Part shown: piece by piece, positions 49,983-58,673 of the stretch
Numbering within the stretch: the stretch's first letter is position 1
Layout of the letters: each line of letters starts with the position of its first letter
DNA from: Anaerolineae bacterium
Lineage (GTDB): Bacteria > Chloroflexota > Anaerolineae > Anaerolineales > Anaerolineaceae
Assembly (NCBI GenBank): GCA_013178185.1
Contig: JABLXC010000001.1
Location: 124,001-188,000, forward strand
Reading direction: 5' to 3'
Length of the DNA stretch: 64,000 nt
Position numbers and translations under genes: made by a program
Notes under the pieces: generated by a model
The model's input: only the letters and a program-made list of their open reading frames with translations
Told to the model about the DNA's origin: nothing
The model's database searches: none

Positions 49983-51227
49983 GTGAAACCCGCTGCACAG
50001 GGAAAAACCGCATTGTTCCGATCCGCCGCAACGCTGCTTATTCTGGCGGCGCTGGCAGGCTGCTCAGGTCTGGCGCCGGCTTCCCCTGAACCTTTACCCA
50101 CCGTTGTCCTGGATGCGGGTAGCCCGCAAAAGCCAGAAGGAACCGGCGCGGCCATTGCCCCGGTCGGCGGCGGAAGCGTAGGCGCATCGGGCGTGATCAT
50201 CCCGTCGCAGCTCGCCGAGCTATCTTTTTCAACCGGCGGCAACGTGTTAAAAATAAACGTCCATAACGGCGAGGCGGTCAGGGCCGGGCAAACGCTGGTC
50301 CAGTTGGACGGGGAGGAAAAACTGGATGCGGCGGTAAAGGCCGCCAATTTGGAGCTGCTGGCCGCGGAAAAAGCGCTGCAGGAGCTATACAACAACGCCG
50401 AACAATCGCGCGCCGCAGCCCAGCTTCGCCTGGCGCAGGCGCTGGATAAAGTGGATCAGGCCGAGAAACGCCGCGGCTGGAAAGAATTTCGCGTTGGGGA
50501 TCCCAACCAGATCGATGTCGCCCGCGCCAACTACATCATCGCAGAAGATCATCTCAAGAGAGCCGAAGAGCTCTTCAGCGCCCTGGCGGACAGCCCAGAA
50601 GATAGTCTGAACCGCGCCGAAGCTCTTAGCGCTCTGGCGACGGCGCGTATCGCCCGCGACAAGGCTCTGGCCAACCTGAACTACTTGCTTTCTCTGCCCA
50701 ACGAAATCGAAGTGGGCAAAGCGGATGCTGAGTTAGAAGTGGCACGCGCCGAACTGGAGGCCGCGCAGCGAGAGTACGACCTTCTGAAGGACGGCCCTGA
50801 CCCAACTGCCTTGGCGCTGGCAACTGCCCGGGTAGAGAACGCCAAAGCCCAACTGCTTGCCAGTCAATCGGCGTTGGCCGACCTGGAGCTGAAAGCCCCC
50901 TTTGATGGGGTGGTCAGCAATTTGACCGTTCATAATGGGGAGTGGGTTCTACCAGGCCAGACGATTCTTGTGCTGGCAGATCTGAGCCGCCTGCAGGTAG
51001 AAACGACTGACCTGAGCGAACGCGATGTTATGAAAGTCAGGATTGGGCAAGAAGTTTCGGTTTTCGTCAAGGCGTTGGGGGAAGAAATATCCGGACGGGT
51101 GAGCGAGATCTCGCCTCTGGCCGACACACTTGGCGGAGATGTGGTTTACAAAACCCTCATAGACCTGGATAATCTGCCTACGGAACTGCGGGCAGGGATG
51201 AGCGTAGATGTTCAATTCTTAGAATGA
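49983..51227 (+). CDS. HlyD/MacA-family adaptor, predicted lipoprotein
   Basis: A 414-residue membrane-fusion-type adaptor. The signal ends in a lipobox (LAALAGC, Cys about 28), so it is anchored on the outer face of the membrane. The order is a half lipoyl/barrel-sandwich hybrid domain (about 60-110, LSFSTGGNVLKINVHNGEAV), a long alpha-helical coiled-coil hairpin rich in Ala, Glu, Leu and Arg (about 110-295), the second lipoyl half (DLELKAPFDGVVSNLTVHNGEWV) and a beta-barrel domain (VETTDLSERDVMKVRIGQEVSVF). It starts with GTG. With two permeases and an ATPase it forms a MacAB-like four-gene exporter in a presumed single-membrane cell. Confidence 0.9.
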   Translation: MKPAAQGKTALFRSAATLLILAALAGCSGLAPASPEPLPTVVLDAGSPQKPEGTGAAIAPVGGGSVGASGVIIPSQLAELSFSTGGNVLKINVHNGEAVRAGQTLVQLDGEEKLDAAVKAANLELLAAEKALQELYNNAEQSRAAAQLRLAQALDKVDQAEKRRGWKEFRVGDPNQIDVARANYIIAEDHLKRAEELFSALADSPEDSLNRAEALSALATARIARDKALANLNYLLSLPNEIEVGKADAELEVARAELEAAQREYDLLKDGPDPTALALATARVENAKAQLLASQSALADLELKAPFDGVVSNLTVHNGEWVLPGQTILVLADLSRLQVETTDLSERDVMKVRIGQEVSVFVKALGEEISGRVSEISPLADTLGGDVVYKTLIDLDNLPTELRAGMSVDVQFLE

Positions 51228-51316
51228 TCGTGCTGGATTGTGGGCGGCTGGCGGGCAAGGCAAATCACGCCAGCGCCAGGCGACCTGCCCAGAAACCCCA
51301 GGGAAATGCGACCGCT

Positions 51317-51784
51317 CTACATGGATTTTGCCCAAGCGGCGGCGCGCTCCAGTTCTCCTTCGCGCAGCGGCCCTTCCGTATCTTCGACAAAGAAACCCTC
51401 TGGCGGTAAGACCAGCTTCCCGCCGCTTTTTTCAAGCGCCGCTCCAATCGGTTCTGCTGCATAGCGGAAGAGTTTTCCGATCAGCCGCAGCAGCCAGGAT
51501 TTCTGTTTTTTCATATCAACACGGGTGTCAAAGGCAGCCGCTTTCTTACCCTTCAAGCTATTGGGCGGTAGGCTGTTCAAAAATGCAAGGGTTGCCTCGC
51601 TGGCTCTGAACTGCCGGGTTGGCGAGCCAACTACCAACAGCTCGACCCCCTCCAACTGCTCCGGTTTTACCTCGCTTGCCCGAACGACCTCAACCTGTGT
51701 TTGTGGATCGAAGGCCCCCCCGATTGCTTTTGCAATCTTTTCTGTGTTGCCAAAAAACGAATCATAGACGACCAGCGCTTTCAT
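51317..51784 (-). CDS. Flavodoxin domain protein
   Basis: A 155-residue FMN-binding electron carrier or flavodoxin-like oxidoreductase. The phosphate-binding loop SFFGNTEKIAKAI lies at residues 9-21, near the N-terminus as expected. GSPTRQFRAS (about 58-67) matches the isoalloxazine-binding loop, and a basic, Trp-containing segment (MKKQKSWLLRLIGKLF) follows. GGAGGG lies 8 bases before the ATG at 51784, so the longer frame to 51886 is rejected. It is monocistronic and converges on the adaptor gene. Redox partners are not evident. Confidence 0.88.
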   Translation of the reverse strand: MKALVVYDSFFGNTEKIAKAIGGAFDPQTQVEVVRASEVKPEQLEGVELLVVGSPTRQFRASEATLAFLNSLPPNSLKGKKAAAFDTRVDMKKQKSWLLRLIGKLFRYAAEPIGAALEKSGGKLVLPPEGFFVEDTEGPLREGELERAAAWAKSM

Positions 51785-52469
51785 CCTGACTTCCCTCCAG
51801 TTTTTGATTGCTCCCAATTCTATTGTACTGGAGAAAGTATCTTTTATCCTGGTCAATTGGTTTCCAACGAAAAGTTGGTCCTGCACTGAAATGAGAGGAG
51901 CTGCTTTTGGGGCAACAAAATTTCTCGGTCGCTTCGCGCTATTGAATTGATAGAAGGCTTGATACTCTCTTCCTCACCTTTGTTGGGGATGCGCGGAGAA
52001 AAGATTGCTGGCCTGCCGCATTCTTGCCGTGATCAAACGAAAGGATAAGGTTTTATATGCCGCGGCTCGCACTAAGTGACTTGATGGATGAACCAGAAAA
52101 ATCTAATTTATTTTTTAACTTCTTCCAATGCATTTTTTATACTCACAGCCTATAATAGCTCTTTTGGAAGAACAATCACAATGTGTTTTCAATTTTTGAA
52201 GAGGTAAACAGCGTGTGTTGTCGCCGTCAACGATATTCAAATAAACACATCGAGGTGGTGACCTTGTTCTTGCCAAACATAAAAATCTCCGGCTGAAACA
52301 GATTTTAAATATCAAAGGAGCCCAATCGAAAAGAAGCGAGAAATGGGTAACAAGAGGTAAACCTTCCCTATTCCAAGGGCTCCAACGCAATGTGGAGTCC
52401 TTGCCATTGAACCAGAGCGCCTGAATGAAAGTTCATTCCGCGCAAAAAACTATAAAAAGGAGGAGTAAG
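51785..52469. other. Gene-free region upstream of the NEW3 protein operon
   Basis: About 685 bases with no supported gene. A consensus TATAAT lies at 52151-52156 without a clear -35. The strong AAGGAGGAG of the next gene begins at about 52456. Confidence 0.4.
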
Positions 52470-53636
52470 ATGAAACCCAATAAGTTATTTTCGATGTTTG
52501 GATTGTTGCTTGTAGCGGCGCTGTTATTCGCTGCGCCCCAGCCGGTCCTGGCCCAGGATGGCCAGCCGCTCTCAATTTACACTTCTTATCCCAGTCGCAT
52601 CATCGGCTTTGGAGAAGTTGTAACCATTCCCTTGAAATTGCGCGCCGATGTTGCCCAAACCGTCCAGCTGGAAGTGCAGGGGCTGCCGGAAGGCTGGAAT
52701 GCTTCCTTTAGGGGGGGCTCTCAGATTGTGGATGCAGTGTATGTTGATGGTGTCAACGAAGCTTCTGTTGATCTGCGCCTTGAACAGCCCGAAGATGTAA
52801 AGGCGGGCAAGTATGAGCTGACGGTCATGGCAAATGGTGAGAGCGGGAAAGCAAGACTACCCATCAGCCTGACAATCAAAGAGAAACTGCCCCCGCGCCT
52901 TTCGCTGACCGTTGACGGCTTGCCCACCAAGCGCGGCGCGCCCGACTCGGCAGTCACCTTTACTGCCAGCCTGAAGAACGAAGGCGGCGAAGATCTGCTG
53001 GTTGCACTTTCGGCCACCCAGCCGGAGAACGTTCAAGTGAAAATCCAATCCGCTGGACAGGATGTCACCGAAATTCAACTGGCTGCTAACGAAACAAAGA
53101 ACCTGACCATCAAAACGGAACCCTTGATCCGCCTGGATGCCGGAAAGTATCCTTTCACCGTGCAGGCTGTGGCTGGTGAAGTCAAAGCTGAACTGGCGTT
53201 GACGGTCGAAGTGGTTGGAGAGGGCAAACTGAGCGTTACCACACCCGATGGACGGCTTTCTGGCCAGGCGTACGCAGGGCAGGAAAGTCCCCTGAAAATC
53301 AAATTGTCCAATAACGGTACGGCGCCATTGCTCGGAGTTGAGCTGACCTCCAGCGAGCCGAGCGGTTGGTCGGTAACGTTTGATCAAACCCAGATTGCTG
53401 AAATTCCTGCCGGAGAGAGTGTTGAAGTTACTGCCCGGATTAAACCACCCGCCAAAGCGGTCGCTGGGGATTATGTAGTCACGATCAATGCTCGCCCGGT
53501 GGACCGCAAAATGGAGACGGCAGAATTCCGCATTACCGTGCGCACTTCCACGCTATGGGGTGTGGCAGGGATTGCGCTGATTGCGCTGGCCGTGGGTGTG
53601 GTCGGGATGGCGGTAGTTCGGTTTGGGCGCCGATAG
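52470..53636 (+). CDS. Secreted NEW3-domain protein with C-terminal membrane anchor, ABC exporter partner
   Basis: A 388-residue protein. The signal peptide (about 1-28, ending PVLAQDG) is followed by three or so Ig-like beta domains of the NEW3/COG1470 type, with recurring phrases such as GLPEGWNASF and SEPSGWSVTFDQTQIAEIPAGESVEV. A C-terminal helix (about 362-383) ends FGRR. So the bulk lies outside, held by one helix. AAGGAGG lies about 8 bases before the ATG at 52470. It leads an operon with an ABC-2 type ATPase and permease, the second example in this window of an ABC exporter with a secreted Ig-like partner instead of a HlyD adaptor. Confidence 0.82.
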   Translation: MKPNKLFSMFGLLLVAALLFAAPQPVLAQDGQPLSIYTSYPSRIIGFGEVVTIPLKLRADVAQTVQLEVQGLPEGWNASFRGGSQIVDAVYVDGVNEASVDLRLEQPEDVKAGKYELTVMANGESGKARLPISLTIKEKLPPRLSLTVDGLPTKRGAPDSAVTFTASLKNEGGEDLLVALSATQPENVQVKIQSAGQDVTEIQLAANETKNLTIKTEPLIRLDAGKYPFTVQAVAGEVKAELALTVEVVGEGKLSVTTPDGRLSGQAYAGQESPLKIKLSNNGTAPLLGVELTSSEPSGWSVTFDQTQIAEIPAGESVEVTARIKPPAKAVAGDYVVTINARPVDRKMETAEFRITVRTSTLWGVAGIALIALAVGVVGMAVVRFGRR

Positions 53637-53681
53637 GCTCCAACTTCCTAAATGTCCATCTAATTGGAAAGGAGGTAAGGA

Positions 53682-54620
53682 ATGGTTGACAGCGTTATCC
53701 AAACCAAAGATCTGACCAAGAAGTACGGCGAGTTTGTGGCCGTTGACGGCCTGAACCTGGAAGTGCAAGCTGGCGAGGTCTTTGGGCTGCTGGGACCGAA
53801 CGGCGCTGGCAAAACCACGACGATTCTAATGATTCTCGGTCTGACCGAGCCGACCGCTGGCTCTGTGCGGGTTTTGGGTCTCGACCCGGCCCGCCAGCCG
53901 CTCAGCGTTAAATCACGGGTGGGGTATCTCCCAGACCAGGTAGGTTTTTACGATGAATTAACTGCCCGCGAGAATCTGACCTATATTGCCCGGCTGAACG
54001 GCATTCCCGACAGCCAGATTGACCGGCGGGTTGACGAGGCGTTGGCCCGTGTGGGTTTGGAAAAAGTTGCTTATAAACGAGCTGGGACATTTTCGCGCGG
54101 CATGCGTCAGCGCCTGGGCCTGGCCGATGTCCTGGTCAAACAGCCGCAGTTGATCATCATGGATGAGCCGACCTCAGGCCTGGATCCAGAAGCTTCGCAC
54201 GAGTTCCTGGAGATGATCCTGGACCTAAAAAAGGAAGGAATCACGATCTTGTTATCTTCTCACCTGCTGTATCAAGTGCAGGCTGTTTGCGACCGAGTTG
54301 GCTTGTTCAGCCAGGGAAAAATGGTACTGGAAGGTACCGTTGAAAACCTGGCGCAGCGTGTACTGGGTGGCGCTTACCGTGTCCTGGTAGATGTTGAAAG
54401 CGTCCAGCCAGAGATTGCGCAAGCACTGGAAAAGATCCCAGGGGTAGCCCATGTCCAGGTCACGGATACGAAGAAATACCAGGTCGAGGCCGCCCACGAT
54501 ATCCGGCCAGAGGCGGCGCAAGCCGTGATCTCTGCTGGAGGACGCCTGCTCGGTCTGGGTGTCCAGGCGCAGAGCCTGGATGATATTTACACGGCTTACT
54601 TTCAAGGAGGTAGCATATGA
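53682..54620 (+). CDS. ABC-2 type transporter ATP-binding protein (CcmA/DrrA-like)
   Basis: A 312-residue ATPase. Walker [10 protein letters not shown] (about 38-46), the [18 protein letters not shown]-loop region, signature [15 protein letters not shown], Walker B with [12 protein letters not shown] and SSHLL switch are present, followed by the extra C-terminal domain (about 225-312) usual in drug- and lantibiotic-type exporters. AAAGGAGGT lies 7 bases before the ATG. Its stop overlaps the permease start as ATGA, so the two are coupled. Confidence 0.92.
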   Translation: MVDSVIQTKDLTKKYGEFVAVDGLNLEVQAGEVFGLLGPNGAGKTTTILMILGLTEPTAGSVRVLGLDPARQPLSVKSRVGYLPDQVGFYDELTARENLTYIARLNGIPDSQIDRRVDEALARVGLEKVAYKRAGTFSRGMRQRLGLADVLVKQPQLIIMDEPTSGLDPEASHEFLEMILDLKKEGITILLSSHLLYQVQAVCDRVGLFSQGKMVLEGTVENLAQRVLGGAYRVLVDVESVQPEIAQALEKIPGVAHVQVTDTKKYQVEAAHDIRPEAAQAVISAGGRLLGLGVQAQSLDDIYTAYFQGGSI

Positions 54621-55630
54621 CAGAAGCTATGGCTCAGAAACCGGCAATGCCCGATGAGCGTGCAGTCGCCGCGCTGCGCGAACGAGAGGGTTCGCCCTGG
54701 ACCGGCATCTGGTCTGTGATCCTCAAAGAGATGGCCGATCACTTATCCAGCACGCGTATCTTTATCCTGGAGGTGTTGATCTTACTGGCCGCGCTGGGGA
54801 CGGTTTACGTCGCTTCACAAAACATCCAACAGACGACGGCGGAGGACCAGTTCCTCTACTTGCGCCTGTTCACCACCGCCCAACAACCACTGCCGGCCTT
54901 TGTTGGATTGCTGGCGTTCTTTATCCCGCTGGTAGCAATCGCCCTGGTATTCGACGCGATCAATGGCGAGTTCAGCCGCCGCACGATGTCGCGCATCCTG
55001 GCACAGCCGATCTATCGCGACGCTTTATTGATGGGAAAATTCCTGGCCGCTCTCTTTACGCTGGCGCTGGTCTGCACCGCGATATGGCTGCTTATCTTTG
55101 GATTGGGTATCCTGCGGCTGGGGGTGGCGCCCGGCGGCGAGGAGGTTGGACGGGGTTTGTTGTTCCTGGTCGCCACGATCTTCTACGGCGGTATTTGGCT
55201 GGCGCTGGGGCTGGTTTTTTCGGTGGTGTTCCGCCAGTCGGCCACGGCCGCGCTGGCCTCCATCGCTGTGTGGTTGTTCTTTACCGTCTTTTGGGGGATG
55301 ATCGCTGGGGTGGCGGCGCAGACGCTCAGTCCTATTCGGATTGGGTTGCCAGATGAGTTCCTGGCGCAGGCGAACATGGAGCTGGCGCTGTCGCGCTTTT
55401 CGCCGAACACGCTCTATGCCGAGACGATGGTGGCGCTGCTCCGCCCTGAAATTCGTTCACTGGGGATCCTGCTGCCCACACAGTTGGAAGGAGCCATCCT
55501 GGGCGCGCCGCTGCCGCTCTCGCAGTCTCTGCTGCTGGTCTGGCCGCAGATGACGGGGTTGGTTGCAGCCTCTATCCTGCTCTTTGCCCTGGGTTATGTG
55601 CTCTTCCAGCGGCAGGAAATTCGCGCCTGA
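54617..55630 (+). CDS. ABC-2 type transporter permease
   Basis: A 337-residue membrane protein with a cytoplasmic N-terminus of about 45 residues ([16 protein letters not shown] before the first helix, as in ABC-2 permeases), then six hydrophobic segments. The loop between helices 2 and 3 includes [20 protein letters not shown], the family's conserved IAGERERGTL-like cytoplasmic segment. It is the partner of the ATPase it overlaps. The exported substrate is unknown; gliding or NosY-type permeases share this organisation. Confidence 0.88.
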   Translation: MTEAMAQKPAMPDERAVAALREREGSPWTGIWSVILKEMADHLSSTRIFILEVLILLAALGTVYVASQNIQQTTAEDQFLYLRLFTTAQQPLPAFVGLLAFFIPLVAIALVFDAINGEFSRRTMSRILAQPIYRDALLMGKFLAALFTLALVCTAIWLLIFGLGILRLGVAPGGEEVGRGLLFLVATIFYGGIWLALGLVFSVVFRQSATAALASIAVWLFFTVFWGMIAGVAAQTLSPIRIGLPDEFLAQANMELALSRFSPNTLYAETMVALLRPEIRSLGILLPTQLEGAILGAPLPLSQSLLLVWPQMTGLVAASILLFALGYVLFQRQEIRA

Positions 55631-55655
55631 GGGAAACAGGCCAAAACGGATGCAC

Positions 55656-55685
55656 ACCGCCCGCGCCAACCGGCGCGGGCGGTTT
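55656..55685 (+). terminator. Very GC-rich hairpin ending the exporter operon
   Basis: ACCGCCCGCGCC (55656-55667), loop AACC, GGCGCGGGCGGT (55672-55683): a perfect 12-bp stem followed only by TT. Likely terminator despite the short T tract. Confidence 0.6.
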
Positions 55686-55761
55686 AGGAAATTTCGGAGA
55701 CTTTCAGTGTGTAAAAGCCTGTGGTCGAAGGCGTAGCGATCGAGAAATCTTTCGGGCGTTG

Positions 55762-55770
55762 TGGTATAAT
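55762..55770 (+). promoter_or_regulatory. Extended -10 promoter of tRNA-Gly
   Basis: TGGTATAAT, a perfect -10 with TGn extension, 11 bases before the tRNA. No -35 consensus is present, as extended -10 promoters allow. Confidence 0.6.
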
Positions 55771-55781
55771 TACCTTCGTTC

Positions 55782-55852
55782 GCGGGCATAGTTCAGTGGT
55801 AGAACGGTAGCCTTCCAAGCTACATACACGGGTTCGAGTCCCGTTGCCCGCT
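55782..55852 (+). tRNA. tRNA-Gly (anticodon TCC)
   Basis: Cloverleaf: acceptor GCGGGCA/TGCCCGC, D stem GTTC/GAAC, anticodon stem GTAGC/GCTAC with loop CTTCCAA giving TCC, T stem ACGGG/CCCGT with loop TTCGAGT, discriminator T. CCA is not encoded. A T-rich tract follows directly. Confidence 0.95.
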
Positions 55853-55924
55853 TTTTTGTTTTAAGACCAGACATCCACGCGTCCCCATTGAGGGGATGGT
55901 ATTCGAGTCCCGTTGCCCGCTTTT
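55833..55924 (+). repeat. Direct repeat of the tRNA-Gly 3' end (att-like)
   Basis: The 23 bases at 55833-55855 (T loop, T stem, acceptor 3' strand and four T) recur exactly at 55902-55924, 46 bases apart. The copy begins TTCGAGTCCCGTTGCCCGC. The bases between hold a TCCCC-ATTG-AGGGGA hairpin (55882-55895) but no tRNA 5' half. This looks like the scar of an integrative element, whose att site is typically a tRNA 3' end, or the residue of a deleted tandem tRNA. Confidence 0.7.
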
Positions 55925-55960
55925 ATTAATTTCCTTTATCTTTGTTAACTTTTCCCTTAT

Positions 55961-56002
55961 AAAACAAGCAAGGCTTCGAGAAGTCATTCCTCAAAGCCTT
56001 GC
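55961..56002 (-). terminator. Terminator of the THI5-type ABC operon
   Basis: GCAAGGCTT (55968-55976) and AAGCCTTGC (55994-56002) form a 9-bp stem; on the minus strand it is followed by TGTTTTAT. Confidence 0.7.
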
Positions 56003-56035
56003 ATTCTTGAACCAGAGAGAGAGCTGACGATCGAG

Positions 56036-57067
56036 CTAAGGCGCGGCGGCTGCTTCGAGGATCTGGGTGGTGAAAACTGGCCGGACGTCCTCCAGGCTTG
56101 GGACGCCTGCTTCGGCCAGCATCTTCGCCAATCCCTGCCACTGCTCGAGCGTTTGCCACCCCAGGCCCTGCGCCTCGGTAACCGGGCTGGCGGCGTCCTG
56201 TAGCTCGGCCTCCAGCATAAACCGCATGTGATCAGCATCGGTCTCCGGGCCGGCGTACTTCATGACGATCTGGACGGCTTCTTCTGGGTTTTCCGCTGCA
56301 AACTGGATGCCCTTCAGGGAAGCGCGCAGAAAACGCGCCAGCATCTCTGGCTGCGACTTCAGTATCTCGTCGCTGGTGACGTAGGTAAGGCCAAGCGCGG
56401 CCACGCCGTAATCCGCCGGGTCCCAAAGCGTTAAATCGTAGCCCCACTTGCGGATGAGGAAGGGTTCGTTGGACTTAAAGAGGGGGTAGACATCCACCTG
56501 GCGTTCAGTCAGCACGCGTGGGTCGAAACCGACGTTGACCAGTTCCATCTTGCTTTCATCAGCTCCGGCAGCATGGATCAGCGCGAATAGCTCCGGGGGC
56601 GGCGATCCTTTGTATCCCACCAGATGGCCTTCCCAATCTTTCGGGCTTGCCATGCCGGAATCTGCCAGGGCTGCAAAAGCCTGCTGGCCGCGCTGCCCGA
56701 TGAGGGCAAAAGAAACGAGGGGTAGGCCCGGATCAGCCCGGCGTTGCAGCAGTATGGCCGCATCCTGAGTGGTCACCTGGATCTTACCAGCCGCGAGCAG
56801 CTGAAGGTGCTCGCCCTTGCCAGGGGAATGCTGGATGGCAACCTCCAGCCCTTCTTGCTGGAAAAACCCCTTTTCCTGAGCGACATACACGCCGACAAAA
56901 GGCAGGTTGGCTTGGGGTTTGTAACCCGCCATAAAGGTCAACGGCGTCAGCGGCGCGGCGGTCGCAGTGGCAGACGGCTGGGCAGCGGCTAACGCTCCGC
57001 AACCAGCCGCGCCCAAAAACACAATTACAAGGACCAATAACAATGTGAACGATCTAATCCATTTCAT
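56036..57067 (-). CDS. ABC importer solute-binding lipoprotein, NMT1/THI5-like (ThiY/RibY class)
   Basis: A 343-residue extracytoplasmic binding protein. A lipobox (LGAAGC, Cys about 23) follows the signal. The mature part opens TFMAGYKPQANLPFVGVYVAQEKGFF, the usual start of NMT1/THI5-like binding proteins for pyrimidine, sulfonate or flavin-type ligands. Later motifs include QVTTQDAAILLQRR, VGYKGSPPPEL and YVTSDEIL. The ATG at 57067 is chosen because GAGGG lies 5 bases before it; another ATG five codons upstream has no such site. It is the last gene of a three-gene importer. In Chloroflexota, riboflavin importers (RibXY) use this class, and thiamine-precursor importers (ThiXYZ) are the alternative. 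Confidence 0.88.
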   Translation of the reverse strand: MKWIRSFTLLLVLVIVFLGAAGCGALAAAQPSATATAAPLTPLTFMAGYKPQANLPFVGVYVAQEKGFFQQEGLEVAIQHSPGKGEHLQLLAAGKIQVTTQDAAILLQRRADPGLPLVSFALIGQRGQQAFAALADSGMASPKDWEGHLVGYKGSPPPELFALIHAAGADESKMELVNVGFDPRVLTERQVDVYPLFKSNEPFLIRKWGYDLTLWDPADYGVAALGLTYVTSDEILKSQPEMLARFLRASLKGIQFAAENPEEAVQIVMKYAGPETDADHMRFMLEAELQDAASPVTEAQGLGWQTLEQWQGLAKMLAEAGVPSLEDVRPVFTTQILEAAAAP

Positions 57068-57126
57068 CTTAACCCTCACCATTTAAAGATAAGATAAAAA
57101 ACTGCTATCTGGGGACTGAGCCTTTC

Positions 57127-57888
57127 TTATGCCTCGATCTCCTGCCAGAAGACAAAGCGTCGCTCTGCCCAGGTTAGGGTGATATAAAAAGCAACGCCGG
57201 CCAGCCCTAAGATGAAGACCGCCCCGAAGAGGAAGGGCAGGTTCAAATTGCTGTACGCCAGCCACATCACATGACCAAGCCCGCCCGAAGCGCCCGTCCA
57301 TTCCGCCACCACGGCCGCGATCAAAGAAAGCGGCGCGCTGATCTTCAGGGCGGCAAACAAGTAAGGCAGGGTGGAAGGCAGGCGCACAAAGCGAAAGACC
57401 TCCCAGCGCGAAGCACGCCACGAACTGAATAGATCCAAAAGAGCCGGGTCGGCGTGCTGTAAACCGCTGATCACGTTGACCAGGACGGGGAAGAAGGTCA
57501 ACAGGGCAGTGATGATCACCTTGGGGAGTACGCCAAACCCCAGCCAGATCGTGAGGAGGGGGGCGATGGCGACCATTGGGGTGGATTTGACCAGGATTGC
57601 CACCGTCATCACACCGCGCTCCAGGCGCGGCCAGAGACTGAGCAGCAAGGCAGCCCCCGTGCCGGCAATCACACCGAGGATCAGCCCGGAGAGGGACTCG
57701 CCGAGCGTGATCAATGTGGACTGACCGTACAAGGACAGGTTGGCAAAGATCGTCCGCAGGATGTGCGTGGGGGCCGGTAGCAGGTAGGGGGGGATGCCCC
57801 TGAGCCGCACGAGCGCTTCCCAACCGGTAAAAATGGAAGCGAGGATCACAAACGTGGGCAAGGTGGATTGTGAGGAAATGGGCTTCAT
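57127..57888 (-). CDS. ABC importer permease, SsuC/ThiX/RibX type
   Basis: A 253-residue inner-membrane permease with six hydrophobic segments and the binding-protein-dependent coupling loop, here LLDLFSSWRASRWEVFRFVRLPSTLP split over two helices (EAA-like motif around residues 155-180). Its start overlaps the stop of the ATPase gene as ATGA. Sixty bases separate it from the binding-protein gene downstream. Confidence 0.9.
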   Translation of the reverse strand: MKPISSQSTLPTFVILASIFTGWEALVRLRGIPPYLLPAPTHILRTIFANLSLYGQSTLITLGESLSGLILGVIAGTGAALLLSLWPRLERGVMTVAILVKSTPMVAIAPLLTIWLGFGVLPKVIITALLTFFPVLVNVISGLQHADPALLDLFSSWRASRWEVFRFVRLPSTLPYLFAALKISAPLSLIAAVVAEWTGASGGLGHVMWLAYSNLNLPFLFGAVFILGLAGVAFYITLTWAERRFVFWQEIEA

Positions 57889-58643
57889 CCTGTCTCCCCG
57901 CCGGAGACCAGCATTTGTTTCAGCTTGCGGACATAGGTTTGGAATTCCAGGGTCGTATCCTCACGAGGGCGGGGCAATGAAATTCTCACCTCGCCGTAGA
58001 ATCGCCCCGGGCGCGGCGTCATCACCAGGACGCGATCGGCAAGCCGCACCGCTTCGGGGATGCTATGGGTCACCCAAAGCACTGTCGGGCGGCGGCGCTG
58101 CCAGATCTCGCTTAACTGGATCGTGAGCCGCTCACGCGTCAACTCGTCGAGAGCGGCAAAGGGTTCATCCATCAGCCATAAATCGGCGTTCATCGCCAGG
58201 GCGCGCGCCAGTGAAAGTCGCTGCTGCATTCCCCCAGAAAAAGCGTGCGGGTAAGCCGAGGAAAATTCCCCCAGGCCCACCAGGCTCAGCAGTTCATCAG
58301 CCGAGACATTCTTCTCCGGCGGTGTGCGGGCAAAACGTTGTGCTAGCAGGATGTTCTGCCGGGCGGTGTACCACGGCAGCAGGGCGGGGTTCTGCGCCAT
58401 CCACACCACCCGACGGTTAGCGGCTATTTGAGCGGGGGGCAGGCCGCCCAGCGAGATCGCGCCGCGCGTGGGTTGTAAGAGGTTGGCAAACAACCGCAGT
58501 AAGGTGGACTTGCCGCAGCCATTAGAACCGATGATGGCGACGAACTCGCCACTCTGCACGCGCAGGTTTAACTGGTCCAGCGCCTGTACGGGGGGAGCGT
58601 TATGGTTATAGGTATAAGCCAGGTCTTTGACAACGACTTCCAT
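57885..58643 (-). CDS. ABC importer ATP-binding protein, SsuB/ThiZ type
   Basis: A 252-residue ATPase. Walker A GSNGCGKST (about 38-46), signature FSGGMQQRLSLARAL, Walker B with LMDEPFAALDELTR and the switch VTHSIPEAVRLADRVLVM are complete and of the nitrate/sulfonate/taurine class. The ATG at 58643 is preferred over an adjoining GTG. The message probably begins upstream of the regulator gene that ends about 30 bases before it. Confidence 0.92.
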   Translation of the reverse strand: MEVVVKDLAYTYNHNAPPVQALDQLNLRVQSGEFVAIIGSNGCGKSTLLRLFANLLQPTRGAISLGGLPPAQIAANRRVVWMAQNPALLPWYTARQNILLAQRFARTPPEKNVSADELLSLVGLGEFSSAYPHAFSGGMQQRLSLARALAMNADLWLMDEPFAALDELTRERLTIQLSEIWQRRRPTVLWVTHSIPEAVRLADRVLVMTPRPGRFYGEVRISLPRPREDTTLEFQTYVRKLKQMLVSGGETG

Positions 58644-58673
58644 CACAAACGATTCGTCTTTCCAGGCGATGGG

